Assembly: GCA_017555205.1 (NCBI GenBank)
Contig: JAFZGW010000019.1
Coordinates: forward strand, 1-64,000
Source of the DNA: Akkermansia sp.
GTDB taxonomy: Bacteria > Verrucomicrobiota > Verrucomicrobiia > Verrucomicrobiales > Akkermansiaceae
DNA length: 64,000 bases
Reading direction: 5' to 3'
The position numbers and the translations under genes were made by a program. Shown piece by piece: positions 32,013 through 40,542 of this stretch; the stretch's first letter is position 1, and the number at the start of each line of letters is the position of its first letter. The notes under the pieces are model-generated. The model saw only the letters and a program-made list of their open reading frames with translations. It did no database searches and was not told the DNA's origin.

Positions 32013-33026
32013 ATGATGACAAATCCCCGAGTCGCAATCGTCGGCGCTACCGGCGCGGTAGGCGTTGAACTTCTTTCCTGCCTTGAGAGCCGCAATTTCC
32101 CCTTGTGCTCTCTCAAACTTCTGGCTTCCAAACGTTCTGCCGGTAAACAGGTAGCGTTCCGCGGTGAAATGCTCACCGTTGAGGAACTCACCAAAGATTC
32201 CTTCGCCGATGTGGATTTGGCTCTCTTTGCCGCAGGTGGTGACATCTCGCGCGAGTTTGCCCCCATCGCCGGTGCTGCCGGTTGCGTGGTAGTGGACAAC
32301 TCCTCCGCCTTCCGTCAGGATGCCGATGTACCCTTGGTTGTGCCCGAAATCAACCCGGATGCCGCTTTCAATCACCCCCGCAACATCATTGCCAACCCGA
32401 ACTGCACCACCATCATTACCCTGATGGCTCTCTTCCCGTTGCATCAGAAATACGGGCTTAAGACTATCATTGCCAGCAGCTATCAGGCCGTGAGCGGCAG
32501 CGGCCAGCACGGCATAACCGAGCTGGAAAACCAGGTACGCGCCATCTCCAATGGTCACCCGGTAGAGATTTCCACCTATCCCCGCCAAATTGCGTTCAAC
32601 GTGCTGCCGCAAATTGACAAATTCACCGATACCGGCTACACCAAAGAAGAGCTCAAAATGCTCAACGAAGGCCGCAAGATTATGGATCTGCCCGAACTGA
32701 AAGTCACCTGCACCTGTGTGCGCGTACCGGTATACCGCAGTCACTCCATCTCCTGCGTGGCTCAGTTCGAGCAGCCGGTAGATGTAGAGGGCGCCCGCGC
32801 CTGCTACGAAGGCAAGCCCGGCGTGGCTCTCATGGATGACCCCGCCGCAGGCGTATGGCCCACCCCGCTCGATTCCACCAATGGCGACACCTGCTACGTC
32901 GGCCGAATCCGCAAAGACTTGGCTGTGGACAACGCCCTCAATCTGTGGGTAGTGGGCGACCAGGTTCGCAAAGGCGCTGCCCTGAATGCCGTGCAGATTG
33001 CCGAGCTGCTTGTCAAGGGCAAGTAA
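32013..33026 (+). CDS. asd: Aspartate-semialdehyde dehydrogenase
   Basis: 337 residues. Reduces aspartyl phosphate to aspartate semialdehyde with NADPH, the branch point to lysine/diaminopimelate, threonine and methionine. N-terminal Rossmann motif VAIVGATGAVG, catalytic Cys in NPNCTT (near 130), SSYQAVSGSG, and the active-site His in VPVYRSHS. A second ATG three bases downstream (32016) is an equally good start. First gene of an operon with ispA, oppF, tatC and a GNAT gene, a mixed set with no shared pathway. Confidence 0.96.
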   Translation: MMTNPRVAIVGATGAVGVELLSCLESRNFPLCSLKLLASKRSAGKQVAFRGEMLTVEELTKDSFADVDLALFAAGGDISREFAPIAGAAGCVVVDNSSAFRQDADVPLVVPEINPDAAFNHPRNIIANPNCTTIITLMALFPLHQKYGLKTIIASSYQAVSGSGQHGITELENQVRAISNGHPVEISTYPRQIAFNVLPQIDKFTDTGYTKEELKMLNEGRKIMDLPELKVTCTCVRVPVYRSHSISCVAQFEQPVDVEGARACYEGKPGVALMDDPAAGVWPTPLDSTNGDTCYVGRIRKDLAVDNALNLWVVGDQVRKGAALNAVQIAELLVKGK

Positions 33027-33052
33027 ACCGCCATTTCCCCACTCTCTCACTT

Positions 33053-33937
33053 ATGGACATCAAAGAACTCATCAGCAATGGGGTAAAGCTGACGGAGGCT
33101 CAGCTCGACAAGCTATTGCCCGGTGAAGATGTAGCTCCCACCACGCTGCACAAAGCTATGCGCTACAGTGTGTTTGCCGGTGGCAAGCGAATTCGCCCCC
33201 TGCTCTGTCTGGAGGCCGCACGTGCCGTATGCGGGGATACCACCCCTGCGCTGAATGCCGCCTGCGCGCTGGAGGTACTGCACACCTATACACTGATACA
33301 CGATGACCTGCCCAGCATGGACAACGACGACCTGCGCCGTGGTCGCCCCACCAACCACAAGGTATTCGGTGAGGGTGTGGCCATCTTGGCGGGCGATGCC
33401 CTGCTGACGGAAGCCTTTGCCATGCTGGCACAGGTACCGGCAAATGAGCTTTACAATGTACGCGACTATGTGGCGGAGTTGGCATACCAAACAGGCAGCC
33501 GCACACTGGTGGGTGGGCAAGTACTCGACCTCGAGGGAGAGGGGCGCAGCCTGAGCGTAGACGAATTGCGAGCCATTCACAACGGCAAAACCACAGCACT
33601 TATCATGGCAGCGGTGCGTTTGGGCGGTATGGCAGCAGCAGCCTCCCCTGAGCAGCTTGCTGCACTCAGCACCTATGGCCGTTGCTTGGGGCTCGCTTTC
33701 CAGATTATTGACGACATCCTCGATATCACCTCCACCCCGGAGGTGCTGGGTAAGAGCATTGGTAAAGATGCCGCAGTTGCAAAAGCCACTTACCCCGCAT
33801 TGGTAGGCATGGACGCAGCACGCGCAGAAGCCAAGGCTCTGACGGAGGAAGGTCGCGCCGCGCTGGATGTATTCCCGGCAGAGCGCCGAGCAGCCCTGTT
33901 GGCCATCAGCGACTACCTGCTTAACCGCGATTATTGA
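33053..33937 (+). CDS. ispA: Polyprenyl (farnesyl/geranylgeranyl) diphosphate synthase
   Basis: 294 residues from the ATG at 33053; the open frame extends upstream inside asd but that part has no protein-like pattern. FARM motif DDLPSMDNDD (from residue 84, the bacterial DDxxxxD type) and SARM DDILD (near 220) bind the Mg2+-diphosphate; GGKRIRP is the IPP-binding stretch. Condenses IPP with allylic diphosphates to C15 or C20 for quinone, undecaprenyl and carotenoid synthesis. Product length is set by residues before FARM (LEVLHTYTLIH), which suggests C15, not certain. Confidence 0.94.
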   Translation: MDIKELISNGVKLTEAQLDKLLPGEDVAPTTLHKAMRYSVFAGGKRIRPLLCLEAARAVCGDTTPALNAACALEVLHTYTLIHDDLPSMDNDDLRRGRPTNHKVFGEGVAILAGDALLTEAFAMLAQVPANELYNVRDYVAELAYQTGSRTLVGGQVLDLEGEGRSLSVDELRAIHNGKTTALIMAAVRLGGMAAAASPEQLAALSTYGRCLGLAFQIIDDILDITSTPEVLGKSIGKDAAVAKATYPALVGMDAARAEAKALTEEGRAALDVFPAERRAALLAISDYLLNRDY

Positions 33938-33961
33938 TTCCGCAGCCACCTGCGCTCCGCT

Positions 33962-34990
33962 ATGACAGAGGAACCCCGGCAAAACATACTCGAAGTTTGC
34001 AAGCTCAGCATGCACTTCCCCGTGCAGAGCAATATACTGAGCCGCAAGAAGAGTGTTCTCAAGGCTGTGGATGAAGTCAGCTTCTCCATAGCCCCGGGCG
34101 AAACTCTGGGCTTAGTGGGGGAAAGCGGTTGTGGCAAAAGTACCATCGGGCGTTGCATCGTACGACTACTCGACCCCACCGGCGGCAGCATTCGACTGCT
34201 GGGGAAAGAGGTAACACGCCGCCCCCAATGGAGATTGGGTGACTTGCGCCAAAATGTTCAGATGGTATTTCAGGACCCCGCCGCCTCGCTGGATCCACGC
34301 ATGAGTGTGCGCCACATCATCTCCGAACCGCTGGATATCCAAGGCACCGGTACCCGCCAATTTCGCCGAGAACGGGTAAACACCCTGTTGGACCTCGTTG
34401 GCCTGCCCCACACAGCAGCAGATAAATTCCCGCACGAATTCTCCGGCGGTCAGCGCCAGCGCATCGGCATCGCCCGAGCCTTGGCGCAAAGCCCGAAACT
34501 ACTTGTGCTCGACGAGCCGGTGAGCGCACTCGACGTCTCCGTGCAATCGCAGGTACTCAACCTACTGCTGGATTTGCAAAAGGAACTCGGGCTTGCGTAC
34601 CTGTTCATCTCGCACGACTTATCCGTCGTACGCCACATGGCTGACCGCGTGGCCGTCATGTATTTGGGAAAGATTGTGGAGATGGGCGAGAGCGACCTCA
34701 TTTACCACGACCCGAGACACGCCTACACCCGCGCCCTTATTTCGGCTATACCTATGCCCGACCCGACCCATATCAACACATCGGCCGTGCTGCCGGGTGA
34801 TGTACCCTCCCCCATTGACCCGCCCCCGGGAAGCGCGTTCGGGCGTCGCATCAACCACCCCTATCTCGAAGCCACCTACGGTCTCGACCTCACCCCTGTG
34901 GAAATCGAGCCCGGTCACTGGGTAGCACCTGACCCCTGCGCCATCTCACTGGGTGATTTGGCTCGCCTCGGCATCGATATTTACCAATAA
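33962..34990 (+). CDS. Oligopeptide/dipeptide ABC transporter ATP-binding protein (OppF/DppF type)
   Basis: 342 residues. Walker A GESGCGKS (near 53), signature FSGGQRQRIGIARAL (near 161), Walker B LLVLDEPVSALD (near 180) and H-loop ISHDLSVV. The C-terminal oligo_HPY-type extension (NHPYLEATYGL ... PGHWVAPDPC) with four-residue Cys spacing suggests relatives whose partner is OppD. No permease or binding-protein genes are near, so its partners must be elsewhere. Inside the asd operon, 24 bp after ispA. Confidence 0.93.
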   Translation: MTEEPRQNILEVCKLSMHFPVQSNILSRKKSVLKAVDEVSFSIAPGETLGLVGESGCGKSTIGRCIVRLLDPTGGSIRLLGKEVTRRPQWRLGDLRQNVQMVFQDPAASLDPRMSVRHIISEPLDIQGTGTRQFRRERVNTLLDLVGLPHTAADKFPHEFSGGQRQRIGIARALAQSPKLLVLDEPVSALDVSVQSQVLNLLLDLQKELGLAYLFISHDLSVVRHMADRVAVMYLGKIVEMGESDLIYHDPRHAYTRALISAIPMPDPTHINTSAVLPGDVPSPIDPPPGSAFGRRINHPYLEATYGLDLTPVEIEPGHWVAPDPCAISLGDLARLGIDIYQ

Positions 34991-34998
34991 GCTATACC

Positions 34999-36084
34999 AT
35001 GTTCTGGCTGCGACAACTCTTCCGCATGCGGGAACGCATGCAAGCTACGTCGCCACATGATGATGCTGAAATGAGCATCATCGAGCATTTGGAGGCCCTG
35101 CGCAGCACCATTATTCGCATGGCACTTACACTGCTGGTTGCCATGGTGCTTTGTTTCGGTTTTTCGGGAACCATGATGGCTGTACTGCGCCGCCCGGTTG
35201 ACTCCGTATGGGAAAAACATGAGCAAACCCACCTGCCCGCCCACATCAACGCAAATGATTGGATTGCAGCCAAAAGCTTAGCAAGCCTGCGCCCATTGCT
35301 TACGCCGGCTGCATACGCACAGCTCCAACGGCGGTTCACCCCGAATATACACCAACTGGCAGAAACCGTACCGCTGCTACACGCAGCCTCCCTGCTACCG
35401 GACGAACAACAAACAACCTATTTGGTGCACAGCGCCGCAACCACAGAACAACGGGAACTCGCGCTGGCCCTGCACTCCGCCGGCGCTGAACTGAAAGAGG
35501 GGCAAGGCAGAGCAGCCCTCAAACTCATGGGTGCATTCCGCCCCGGAGAAGCCTTCATGCTTTCCCTGCAACTTTCCTTCTTCTGCGGGCTTATCCTCTC
35601 CTTTCCCCTGCTCATGTATTTCTTGCTACAGTTCATCGTGCCCGGCTTGCGAGCAAGAGAGAAAAACCTGCTCTACAAAAGCGTAGCGCTCGGGTTTGCC
35701 CTGTTTTTGGCAGGTAGTGCCTTTGCCTATTTTGCCGTTCTGCCTCGCGTGCTGAGCTTCTTCTACAGCTACTCACTCAATATGGGTATAGAGAACGACT
35801 GGCGCATCGGCTACTACCTCACCTTTGCCGCCAAACTGGTTTTCGTATTCGGCGCTATATTTGAACTGCCCGTCATCGTCATACCGCTCATTAAACTGGG
35901 TATACTGAATTACAATCGCATGAAAGCAACGCGAGGCTATGCGCTCATCGCCTGCTTTGGCGCCGCTCTCTTTCTCGCCCCGGCACCGGACCCTGCAACC
36001 ATGCTCATCATGGCTCTGCCCATGTATGCCCTCTACGAGCTCTGCATCCTCTTTGCCCGCTTCGAACAACTCCGCAAGCCATGA
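34999..36084 (+). CDS. tatC: Sec-independent protein translocase TatC with enlarged first periplasmic loop
   Basis: 361 residues against ~250 in E. coli. The N-terminal IIEHLEALRSTIIRM is the conserved cytoplasmic start and receptor site for twin-arginine signals; membrane helices follow near 35-55, then ~130 residues of soluble sequence (RPVDSVWEKHEQTHL ... KLMGAFRPGEAFML) and five more helices, with FELPVIVIPLIKLG typical of TatC. The extra length is almost all in the loop between helices 1 and 2, as in some other phyla. TatA/B are not nearby. Overlaps the next gene by four bases. Confidence 0.9.
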   Translation: MFWLRQLFRMRERMQATSPHDDAEMSIIEHLEALRSTIIRMALTLLVAMVLCFGFSGTMMAVLRRPVDSVWEKHEQTHLPAHINANDWIAAKSLASLRPLLTPAAYAQLQRRFTPNIHQLAETVPLLHAASLLPDEQQTTYLVHSAATTEQRELALALHSAGAELKEGQGRAALKLMGAFRPGEAFMLSLQLSFFCGLILSFPLLMYFLLQFIVPGLRAREKNLLYKSVALGFALFLAGSAFAYFAVLPRVLSFFYSYSLNMGIENDWRIGYYLTFAAKLVFVFGAIFELPVIVIPLIKLGILNYNRMKATRGYALIACFGAALFLAPAPDPATMLIMALPMYALYELCILFARFEQLRKP

Positions 36085-36968
36085 GATTTTTCCTCACCAA
36101 AACGCTCTACCTCTGCGCCGCCATCACGCTTGCGGCCTTTGCCTGGGGGATTTTCCGACACGGCGCGGACATTCTCTTCTACCTGACGGTGCTACCACCA
36201 CCTTTTATCCTGCTGCACATAGCGAATCAAAATCGAGCTGCCACCATCATGCAGCACTGCCTGCTAATATCACCTATCGGCATAGCCATCGGCAGCCTAC
36301 TTGCCAGCAACGCTCCCACCGGGAATCCCGATGGTGAAGTGATGGGATTGCTCCTTTTAACCTCGGCCTATGCCCTCCTCACCACCCCGCTCTGCGTCAT
36401 TCCGCTTCTTTTGAAAAAACAACCGACTCTTCCTCCCATGAATAACCTCAATTTCCGACAAGCAACACCGTTTAACCTACCGGCCCTGCGCCTATTGTAC
36501 AACGAAATCATCGATGCCATGGACGGCGCAGCCTCCCATGCCCAGTGGAAACGCGGCGGCTACCCGACAGATGACTTTCTGCAAACAAAAGCCGCTCTCG
36601 GTGAACTGTGGGTAATGGAAAAAAACGCTGAAATAATAGCCGCCATGGTGCTGAACAACGAGTGCAACCCCGGCTACGCTCAAGCCGAATGGTTGATTAA
36701 CTGCAGCCCCAGCGAAGTCATGGCTATTCACACACTCGGCGTCAGCCCCCGAGTGCAGGGACAGGGTATCGGCAAAGCCATGGTACAGCAAGCCATCGAA
36801 GTCGCTCGCAAACAAGGCTGCAAGTGCATGCGTCTCGATGTTATCGACACCAACCCCGCGGCAGGCGATTTCTACGCAGCCATCGGCTTCTCATTCCGCG
36901 GCCGATACGAACTCGACTACCCCGGCGCAGTCTGCACAAACTTCGACCTCTACGAGTTTGCTCTTTGA
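36081..36968 (+). CDS. Four-helix membrane domain fused to GNAT acetyltransferase
   Basis: 295 residues. Residues 1-115 form about four membrane helices (e.g. TLYLCAAITLAAFAWGIF); residues 120-295 are a GNAT domain with the acetyl-CoA motif VQGQGIGKAMVQQA (V/I, Q-x-x-G-x-G/A) and a C-terminal YAAIGFSFRGRYELDYPG. The fusion suggests acetylation at the membrane face, substrate unknown. A start at 36438 (MNNLNFRQA) would give the GNAT domain alone, but the ATGA overlap with tatC supports the long form. Last gene of the operon. Confidence 0.82.
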   Translation: MRFFLTKTLYLCAAITLAAFAWGIFRHGADILFYLTVLPPPFILLHIANQNRAATIMQHCLLISPIGIAIGSLLASNAPTGNPDGEVMGLLLLTSAYALLTTPLCVIPLLLKKQPTLPPMNNLNFRQATPFNLPALRLLYNEIIDAMDGAASHAQWKRGGYPTDDFLQTKAALGELWVMEKNAEIIAAMVLNNECNPGYAQAEWLINCSPSEVMAIHTLGVSPRVQGQGIGKAMVQQAIEVARKQGCKCMRLDVIDTNPAAGDFYAAIGFSFRGRYELDYPGAVCTNFDLYEFAL

Positions 36969-37021
36969 GTCCCAACATAAAAACAAAACAACAAGCCCTA
37001 ACCAAACAATTAAGAAAAAGT

Positions 37022-37483
37022 ATGAGACCAGTATTAAAAACGAAAGCAGCACCGACACAGGTGAAGACCGGCAAAACAGAGGTCGGAGAAAAGGAAAATT
37101 CCGGGAAAATGCGAAATTTCATGCAAGGATTCAATGTGAACAGCGTGCTGTTGCTGGTGGCGATAGTGTTGTTGGGAATGCTGGTGGGGCGAAATAACGA
37201 GGTGGAGGTGGTGAAGTTTCAGCGGAACAAGGGGCAATGGCCGCTAGAGGTGGTGAGTGTGCCCGATGTGAACAACAGCCCGGACTATGTATATGGGGCG
37301 GTGCATGTGACGCGGGAGAAACTGGAGCGAGCGCAGAAGTTTGAGCAAAGCTGGCAGGATGTTCGCGAGGTGCTGGCCATCCCCATGTATTGGGAGTATG
37401 TGGGGCCGCTGTGCCATGATGGAATCAACGGGGCGTGGCTGCTGGTGAGGAAGCGGAAGACGTTAAAAGAGAGCCGAGGCTGA
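37022..37483 (+). CDS. Single-span membrane protein, 153 residues
   Basis: Start chosen at the ATG 37022; the frame is open upstream only as an overlap of the GNAT gene. A basic N-terminus (~35 residues) precedes one membrane helix (NSVLLLVAIVLLGMLVG), then a ~100-residue domain (VEVVKFQRNKGQW ... CHDGINGAWLLVRKRKTLKES) with a WYWEYVG-like aromatic patch. Topology would put the C-terminal domain outside. No family recognised. Located at the boundary of the core and the 37.6-41.7-kb element. Confidence 0.6.
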   Translation: MRPVLKTKAAPTQVKTGKTEVGEKENSGKMRNFMQGFNVNSVLLLVAIVLLGMLVGRNNEVEVVKFQRNKGQWPLEVVSVPDVNNSPDYVYGAVHVTREKLERAQKFEQSWQDVREVLAIPMYWEYVGPLCHDGINGAWLLVRKRKTLKESRG

Positions 37484-37643
37484 ATGCCCCGCACCTTGCT
37501 CAATAGCCCTTCGAGCTTCAAGCAATCGGAATTCCTCAGCGCGTTCAAGTAGGCGTTCAATCACTTCGACCAGTAAGACAACGCGAGCTCAGCTAACCGG
37601 AACCGCGGTTTGGCAGGGAGAAGATATCGAAAATAGCGAAAAG
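37484..37643. other. Intergenic stretch before the left direct repeat
   Basis: No supported gene. A 33-codon minus-strand frame (VIERLLERAEEFRLLEARRA ...) at 37472-37570 has protein-like composition but no start codon other than GTG and no promoter. Confidence 0.35.
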
Positions 37644-37756
37644 TCGCTCAGCGATTCGCGCAATTTTCGCTCAAACCGCTGCGCTAATTTAGCAATACAA
37701 AACAACAAAAAGCAAGAGCAATAAACACTTGCGCTAATTAGCGAAAAACAAAAACA
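37644..37756. repeat. 113-bp direct repeat, left copy
   Basis: Same 113 bp as 41552-41664 with about three mismatches, in the same orientation. It contains GCGCTAATTTAGC and GCGCTAATTAGCG sub-repeats and several TTCGCTCA words. The pair brackets a ~4-kb element. Confidence 0.85.
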
Positions 37757-37781
37757 TAGACAATACCGGAGAAAATCATCC

Positions 37782-37810
37782 TTGATATTTGGGATTTTAT
37801 CGTGCATAAT
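37782..37810 (+). promoter_or_regulatory. Possible promoter at the left end of the element
   Basis: TTGATA (37782-37787), 17-bp spacer, CATAAT (37805-37810), upstream of the small hypothetical gene. Confidence 0.4.
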
Positions 37811-37863
37811 TATGGCATGACCTGCGGGATAGCCTGCATATTCTTTGCTCTGCATCTGCTCTG

Positions 37864-38142
37864 GTGGGAGCGGTGTCGCGTATTCTGGCGCGCCGTATGG
37901 CGCGGCACAGCGCCATCGTCAGGTGGACACTCTGGCCGGTGAGCTATCTCTACCGCAAAGCAAAGACAGTCTATCAAGACTGGCAAGAAATCCGTCAACA
38001 GCGTCGCTCCGTAGCAGAATTTGACCGCCTGCACCCTGAGCTCAAAGACAAGTACACAGCATCCGGCAAGCACTGGATTATGGAGAACCGGAAATTTTTG
38101 GAAACATTTAGAGACCTAGGTAAAAACGTCCCTCCCAAATAG
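37864..38142 (+). CDS. Hypothetical protein, 92 residues
   Basis: Starts at a GTG (37864). Basic N-terminus with a possible amphipathic helix (ARRMARHSAIVRWTLWPVSYL) followed by a charged helical region (RLHPELKDKYTASGKHWIME). A 41-codon frame in another phase begins at an ATG (37816) nearer the promoter and overlaps it. No family recognised; followed by a terminator. Low certainty. Confidence 0.4.
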   Translation: MGAVSRILARRMARHSAIVRWTLWPVSYLYRKAKTVYQDWQEIRQQRRSVAEFDRLHPELKDKYTASGKHWIMENRKFLETFRDLGKNVPPK

Positions 38143-38149
38143 CCCGTCG

Positions 38150-38180
38150 CAAAAAAGCCCCGCCGAAGCGGGACCTTTTT
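38150..38180 (+). terminator. Terminator upstream of hicAB
   Basis: GCCCCGC-CGAA-GCGGGACC stem with an imperfect base, then TTTTTT. Confidence 0.65.
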
Positions 38181-38196
38181 TATGCCAACAAAAAAA

Positions 38197-38243
38197 CTTA
38201 CACAAAGTGCAAGAAAAGACTTGCAACTTACACAAAGTGCAAG
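38197..38243. promoter_or_regulatory. Pair of palindromic operators of hicAB
   Basis: CTTACACAAAGTGCAAG occurs at 38197-38213 and again at 38227-38243, 30 bp apart (about three helical turns). Each is an imperfect palindrome CTTRCAC-AAA-GTGYAAG. The second copy is exactly the spacer between the -35 and -10 boxes of the hicA promoter, so a bound HicB would block RNA polymerase. Confidence 0.75.
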
Positions 38244-38249
38244 TATAAT
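38221..38249 (+). promoter_or_regulatory. Promoter of hicAB (leaderless)
   Basis: TTGCAA (38221-38226), 17-bp spacer, TATAAT (38244-38249); the ATG of hicA starts 7 nt beyond the -10 box. Confidence 0.8.
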
Positions 38250-38255
38250 CCGGGC

Positions 38256-38465
38256 ATGGCAACAAGAGTTCGCGATATTGTTGCCGAGCTGGTCAAAGCC
38301 GGATTCACGCTCAAAAAAGGAGGGAAAGGCAGCCATCGCAAATACTGGCACGCGAAAAGTGGCGTAATAGCCATCATCTGCCGCCAAGACAGCGACGACG
38401 CCCCATCCTACCTCATCAAGCAAGTACGCGCCAAAATCAGCGAAGCAACGGGCTCGGGGGAGTAA
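38256..38465 (+). CDS. hicA: HicA toxin, mRNA interferase
   Basis: 69 residues with the dsRBD-like HicA fold: VAELVKAGFTLKKGGKGSHRKYWH contains the catalytic His (GSHRKY) and the GF...GSH signature. It cleaves mRNA in a translation-independent way and is neutralised by HicB, encoded 46 bp downstream. Typical HicA length. Transcript predicted to begin at its ATG. Confidence 0.9.
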   Translation: MATRVRDIVAELVKAGFTLKKGGKGSHRKYWHAKSGVIAIICRQDSDDAPSYLIKQVRAKISEATGSGE

Positions 38466-38511
38466 TCCCCCGGCCCAATGCTACACCACAGAAATTCCCC
38501 ACATCGACACC

Positions 38512-38952
38512 ATGTCCACACAAAACATCACCCGCATCGCCCGCCGGTACCCCCGCATCATCCGCTGGAGTGATGAAGACAACTGCTACATCGGCACCCT
38601 GCCCGACATCTGCGGAGACTGCTGCGACGCCCCCACCGCAGCAGAAGTAGCCACCCAACTCGACACCATAGCCGAAGACTGGGTAGAAACCGCCCTCACC
38701 GAAGGGCTCCCCCTCCCCGCCCCGAAAAGCGCCCTCACCACCGGCACCACCCCCTTCACCGGCGGCAACATCCCCGCCGCCATCAAAAGACTGAGAGAAT
38801 ATCGAGGCCTCACCCAAGTGCAACTAGCCGAACTCCTGGGCTGCAGCCCCTCCACCCTCATCAAATGGGAGAACGGCATACGCCGCCCCAGCGGAGCCGC
38901 CGCCCGCCTACTCGCTGTACTCTACCACCACCCCGAACTCGTAAACGAGTAA
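38512..38952 (+). CDS. hicB: HicB antitoxin with XRE-type DNA-binding domain
   Basis: 146 residues. The N-terminal ~60 residues (IIRWSDEDNCYIGTLPDICG) are the partly degraded RNase H-like HicB fold that covers HicA; the C-terminal part is an HTH_XRE domain (LREYRGLTQVQLAELLGCSP ... IKWENGIRRPS) that should bind the palindromic operators upstream of hicA. Antitoxin and autorepressor. Ends at a strong terminator. Confidence 0.9.
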   Translation: MSTQNITRIARRYPRIIRWSDEDNCYIGTLPDICGDCCDAPTAAEVATQLDTIAEDWVETALTEGLPLPAPKSALTTGTTPFTGGNIPAAIKRLREYRGLTQVQLAELLGCSPSTLIKWENGIRRPSGAAARLLAVLYHHPELVNE

Positions 38953-38965
38953 CAGATTACTCAAC

Positions 38966-38998
38966 CAAAAAGGCCCCCACCGATGGGGGCCTTTTTTA
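38966..38998 (+). terminator. Terminator of hicAB
   Basis: Stem AAAAAGGCCCCCA/TGGGGGCCTTTTT with loop CCGA; U-rich tail. Confidence 0.9.
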
Positions 38999-39192
38999 TG
39001 CCAAATCAACATCGCCGCCACGTCCCACCCCTTGACACCGCGCCAAACCACCCTATAATCCGCATTCAAAAGCAACATTTATTTCTGTCATACCAATATG
39101 TCACCCACATACCCCCCATACAACATCTTGTGCTTTCAATCAAAAATCGCTTATTGCGCTTATTGAAACTAAAACAAAAAGCCTATTTTTTC

Positions 39193-39220
39193 TTGTAAAG
39201 CACGCACAAATTGCTAAAAT
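39193..39220 (+). promoter_or_regulatory. Promoter of the accessory gene pair
   Basis: TTGTAA (39193-39198), 16-bp spacer, TAAAAT (39215-39220). Confidence 0.5.
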
Positions 39221-39273
39221 TACCGCAGAATTGGCAAAACGCCAGTAACCATAAACTAAAGATATTTCTCATT

Positions 39274-39786
39274 ATGCTCCACCAAGAACAGCCTGAGCTT
39301 AAACAATATGCGGCAGAAATTCGACGCCGCATAGAGGAGTGTGACGGCGAAGTGTTCAGAAATAAAAGCGCACGTCACGCGGCTATTATCATCAAAGAAT
39401 TCATAGCATCAGCAAAAGAATCAGTATACATCTACTGTGGTCACCTGAACCATCTGGTATATGGAGAGCTTAAAGATGTATTTGAAAAGGCAATGGCAGA
39501 AAAAGACACCGAACAAACTCCCCAAATTCAGGTTTTAACTGAAAGTAATGAAATAGATTGTCCTAATCTCGCAAATTTCTTGCGAGAAAAACACGCATTT
39601 CGAAGCTTGGGCAAATCTATGGAGATACCTCACTTCATTGTTGTTGATGCCAAACGCTACCGCATAGAAACAAATGAAATGGAAAAAACTGCTCTTGTAT
39701 GTGCCTGTACCCAAACAGAAGCACAAAAAAAAAGAGCTCTGATGATGAACGAACTCTTTAAGATAATGTGGAGCTACGCAACGTAA
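39274..39786 (+). CDS. Possible PLD-like domain protein, 170 residues
   Basis: From the ATG at 39274 (an upstream start would add only AT-rich sequence). IKEFIASAKESVYIYCGHLN followed by a helical YGELKDVFEKAMAE, then IQVLTES and HFIVVDAKRYRIE, follow the order of strands in phospholipase D-like domains, but the HKD motif is not visible, so catalysis is unproven. It is followed 24 bp later by a membrane coiled-coil gene; the two probably act together. AT-rich, foreign to the core. Family assignment tentative. Confidence 0.55.
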   Translation: MLHQEQPELKQYAAEIRRRIEECDGEVFRNKSARHAAIIIKEFIASAKESVYIYCGHLNHLVYGELKDVFEKAMAEKDTEQTPQIQVLTESNEIDCPNLANFLREKHAFRSLGKSMEIPHFIVVDAKRYRIETNEMEKTALVCACTQTEAQKKRALMMNELFKIMWSYAT

Positions 39787-39810
39787 CTTCACAGATAACG
39801 CAATCATACT

Positions 39811-40542
39811 ATGTTTATTCTGGCGACAAGCTCAACACACGCTCTACAATTTATCAAAGAGTGCTGGTCTAACATCAATGGCGGGAATGAATTATTTATA
39901 GGTCTCACTTTTACCATTTTGTCATCAGCCACAGTATCGTCTAAAATCCGAGACTATCTAATTGCACCGCCATCTAAAAAGAAACAGGAACTCGAAAATG
40001 AAATCAAAGAAACGGAAAAATTTATTAACAAAGCGAAAAGTATTGTATTCGAAGATACAGATATTGTGAAAACTGCATTTGATGAATGCAGAAAGGATAT
40101 AAAAGATCAGCATCTCTATCTTAGCAAGTGGTTATCGCGCATTGAAAAGTGGACCCGTAGACTCTGCGGTTTTTTCGTTCTTATACTCTTCTATGCAATA
40201 ATCACCAAGCTAAACGATTTTGGCTTTCTTCCATTGTTCCTATTGCTCCCTCTACTTGCAGCTCGCGCACTGCAAAGGATACTTTATTGGAATGCTAATA
40301 ATACATACGAAGCCCAGAAAAAAAGGCTTATAACTATAAGGGATTTAAGGAATGTTCAGTATCAGGCGGAAGAAAAATTAGCCGATTACAAAATGAACAA
40401 AAAATTAGATGATTTAAAAGAACTAGTCTGTGCTCTTGAATCTCAATTTGCGACATCTGGCAAGTGCAAGCAAACACCTCCAGCAACACATTGGCATCCC
40501 GACACCAACATCGTCGATAGTGAGGATTCATCTGAAGAATAA
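39811..40542 (+). CDS. Membrane protein with coiled coils, partner of the preceding gene
   Basis: 243 residues. A weakly hydrophobic segment (ELFIGLTFTILSSATVSSKI) near residue 30, a coiled coil (KKKQELENEIKETEKFINKA), two membrane helices near 120-155 (LCGFFVLILFYAIITKL, FGFLPLFLLLPLLAARAL), and a second helical region with an acidic end (DSEDSSEE). No family recognised. Together with the PLD-like protein it resembles cytoplasmic sensor plus membrane effector pairs in defence islands. Followed by a terminator. Confidence 0.6.
   Translation: MFILATSSTHALQFIKECWSNINGGNELFIGLTFTILSSATVSSKIRDYLIAPPSKKKQELENEIKETEKFINKAKSIVFEDTDIVKTAFDECRKDIKDQHLYLSKWLSRIEKWTRRLCGFFVLILFYAIITKLNDFGFLPLFLLLPLLAARALQRILYWNANNTYEAQKKRLITIRDLRNVQYQAEEKLADYKMNKKLDDLKELVCALESQFATSGKCKQTPPATHWHPDTNIVDSEDSSEE

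Noticed and set aside
31992..33050. 352-codon minus-strand frame opposite asd, and 33113-34015 opposite ispA
   Set aside because: Opposite strand of two clearly recognised enzymes; shadow composition.
32855..33052. N-terminal extension of ispA
   Set aside because: Would overlap the end of asd and lacks the family pattern; the ATG at 33053 matches the normal start.
37472..37570. 33-codon minus-strand frame resembling an antitoxin tail
   Set aside because: Only a GTG start, no promoter or partner toxin, and overlaps the end of another gene.
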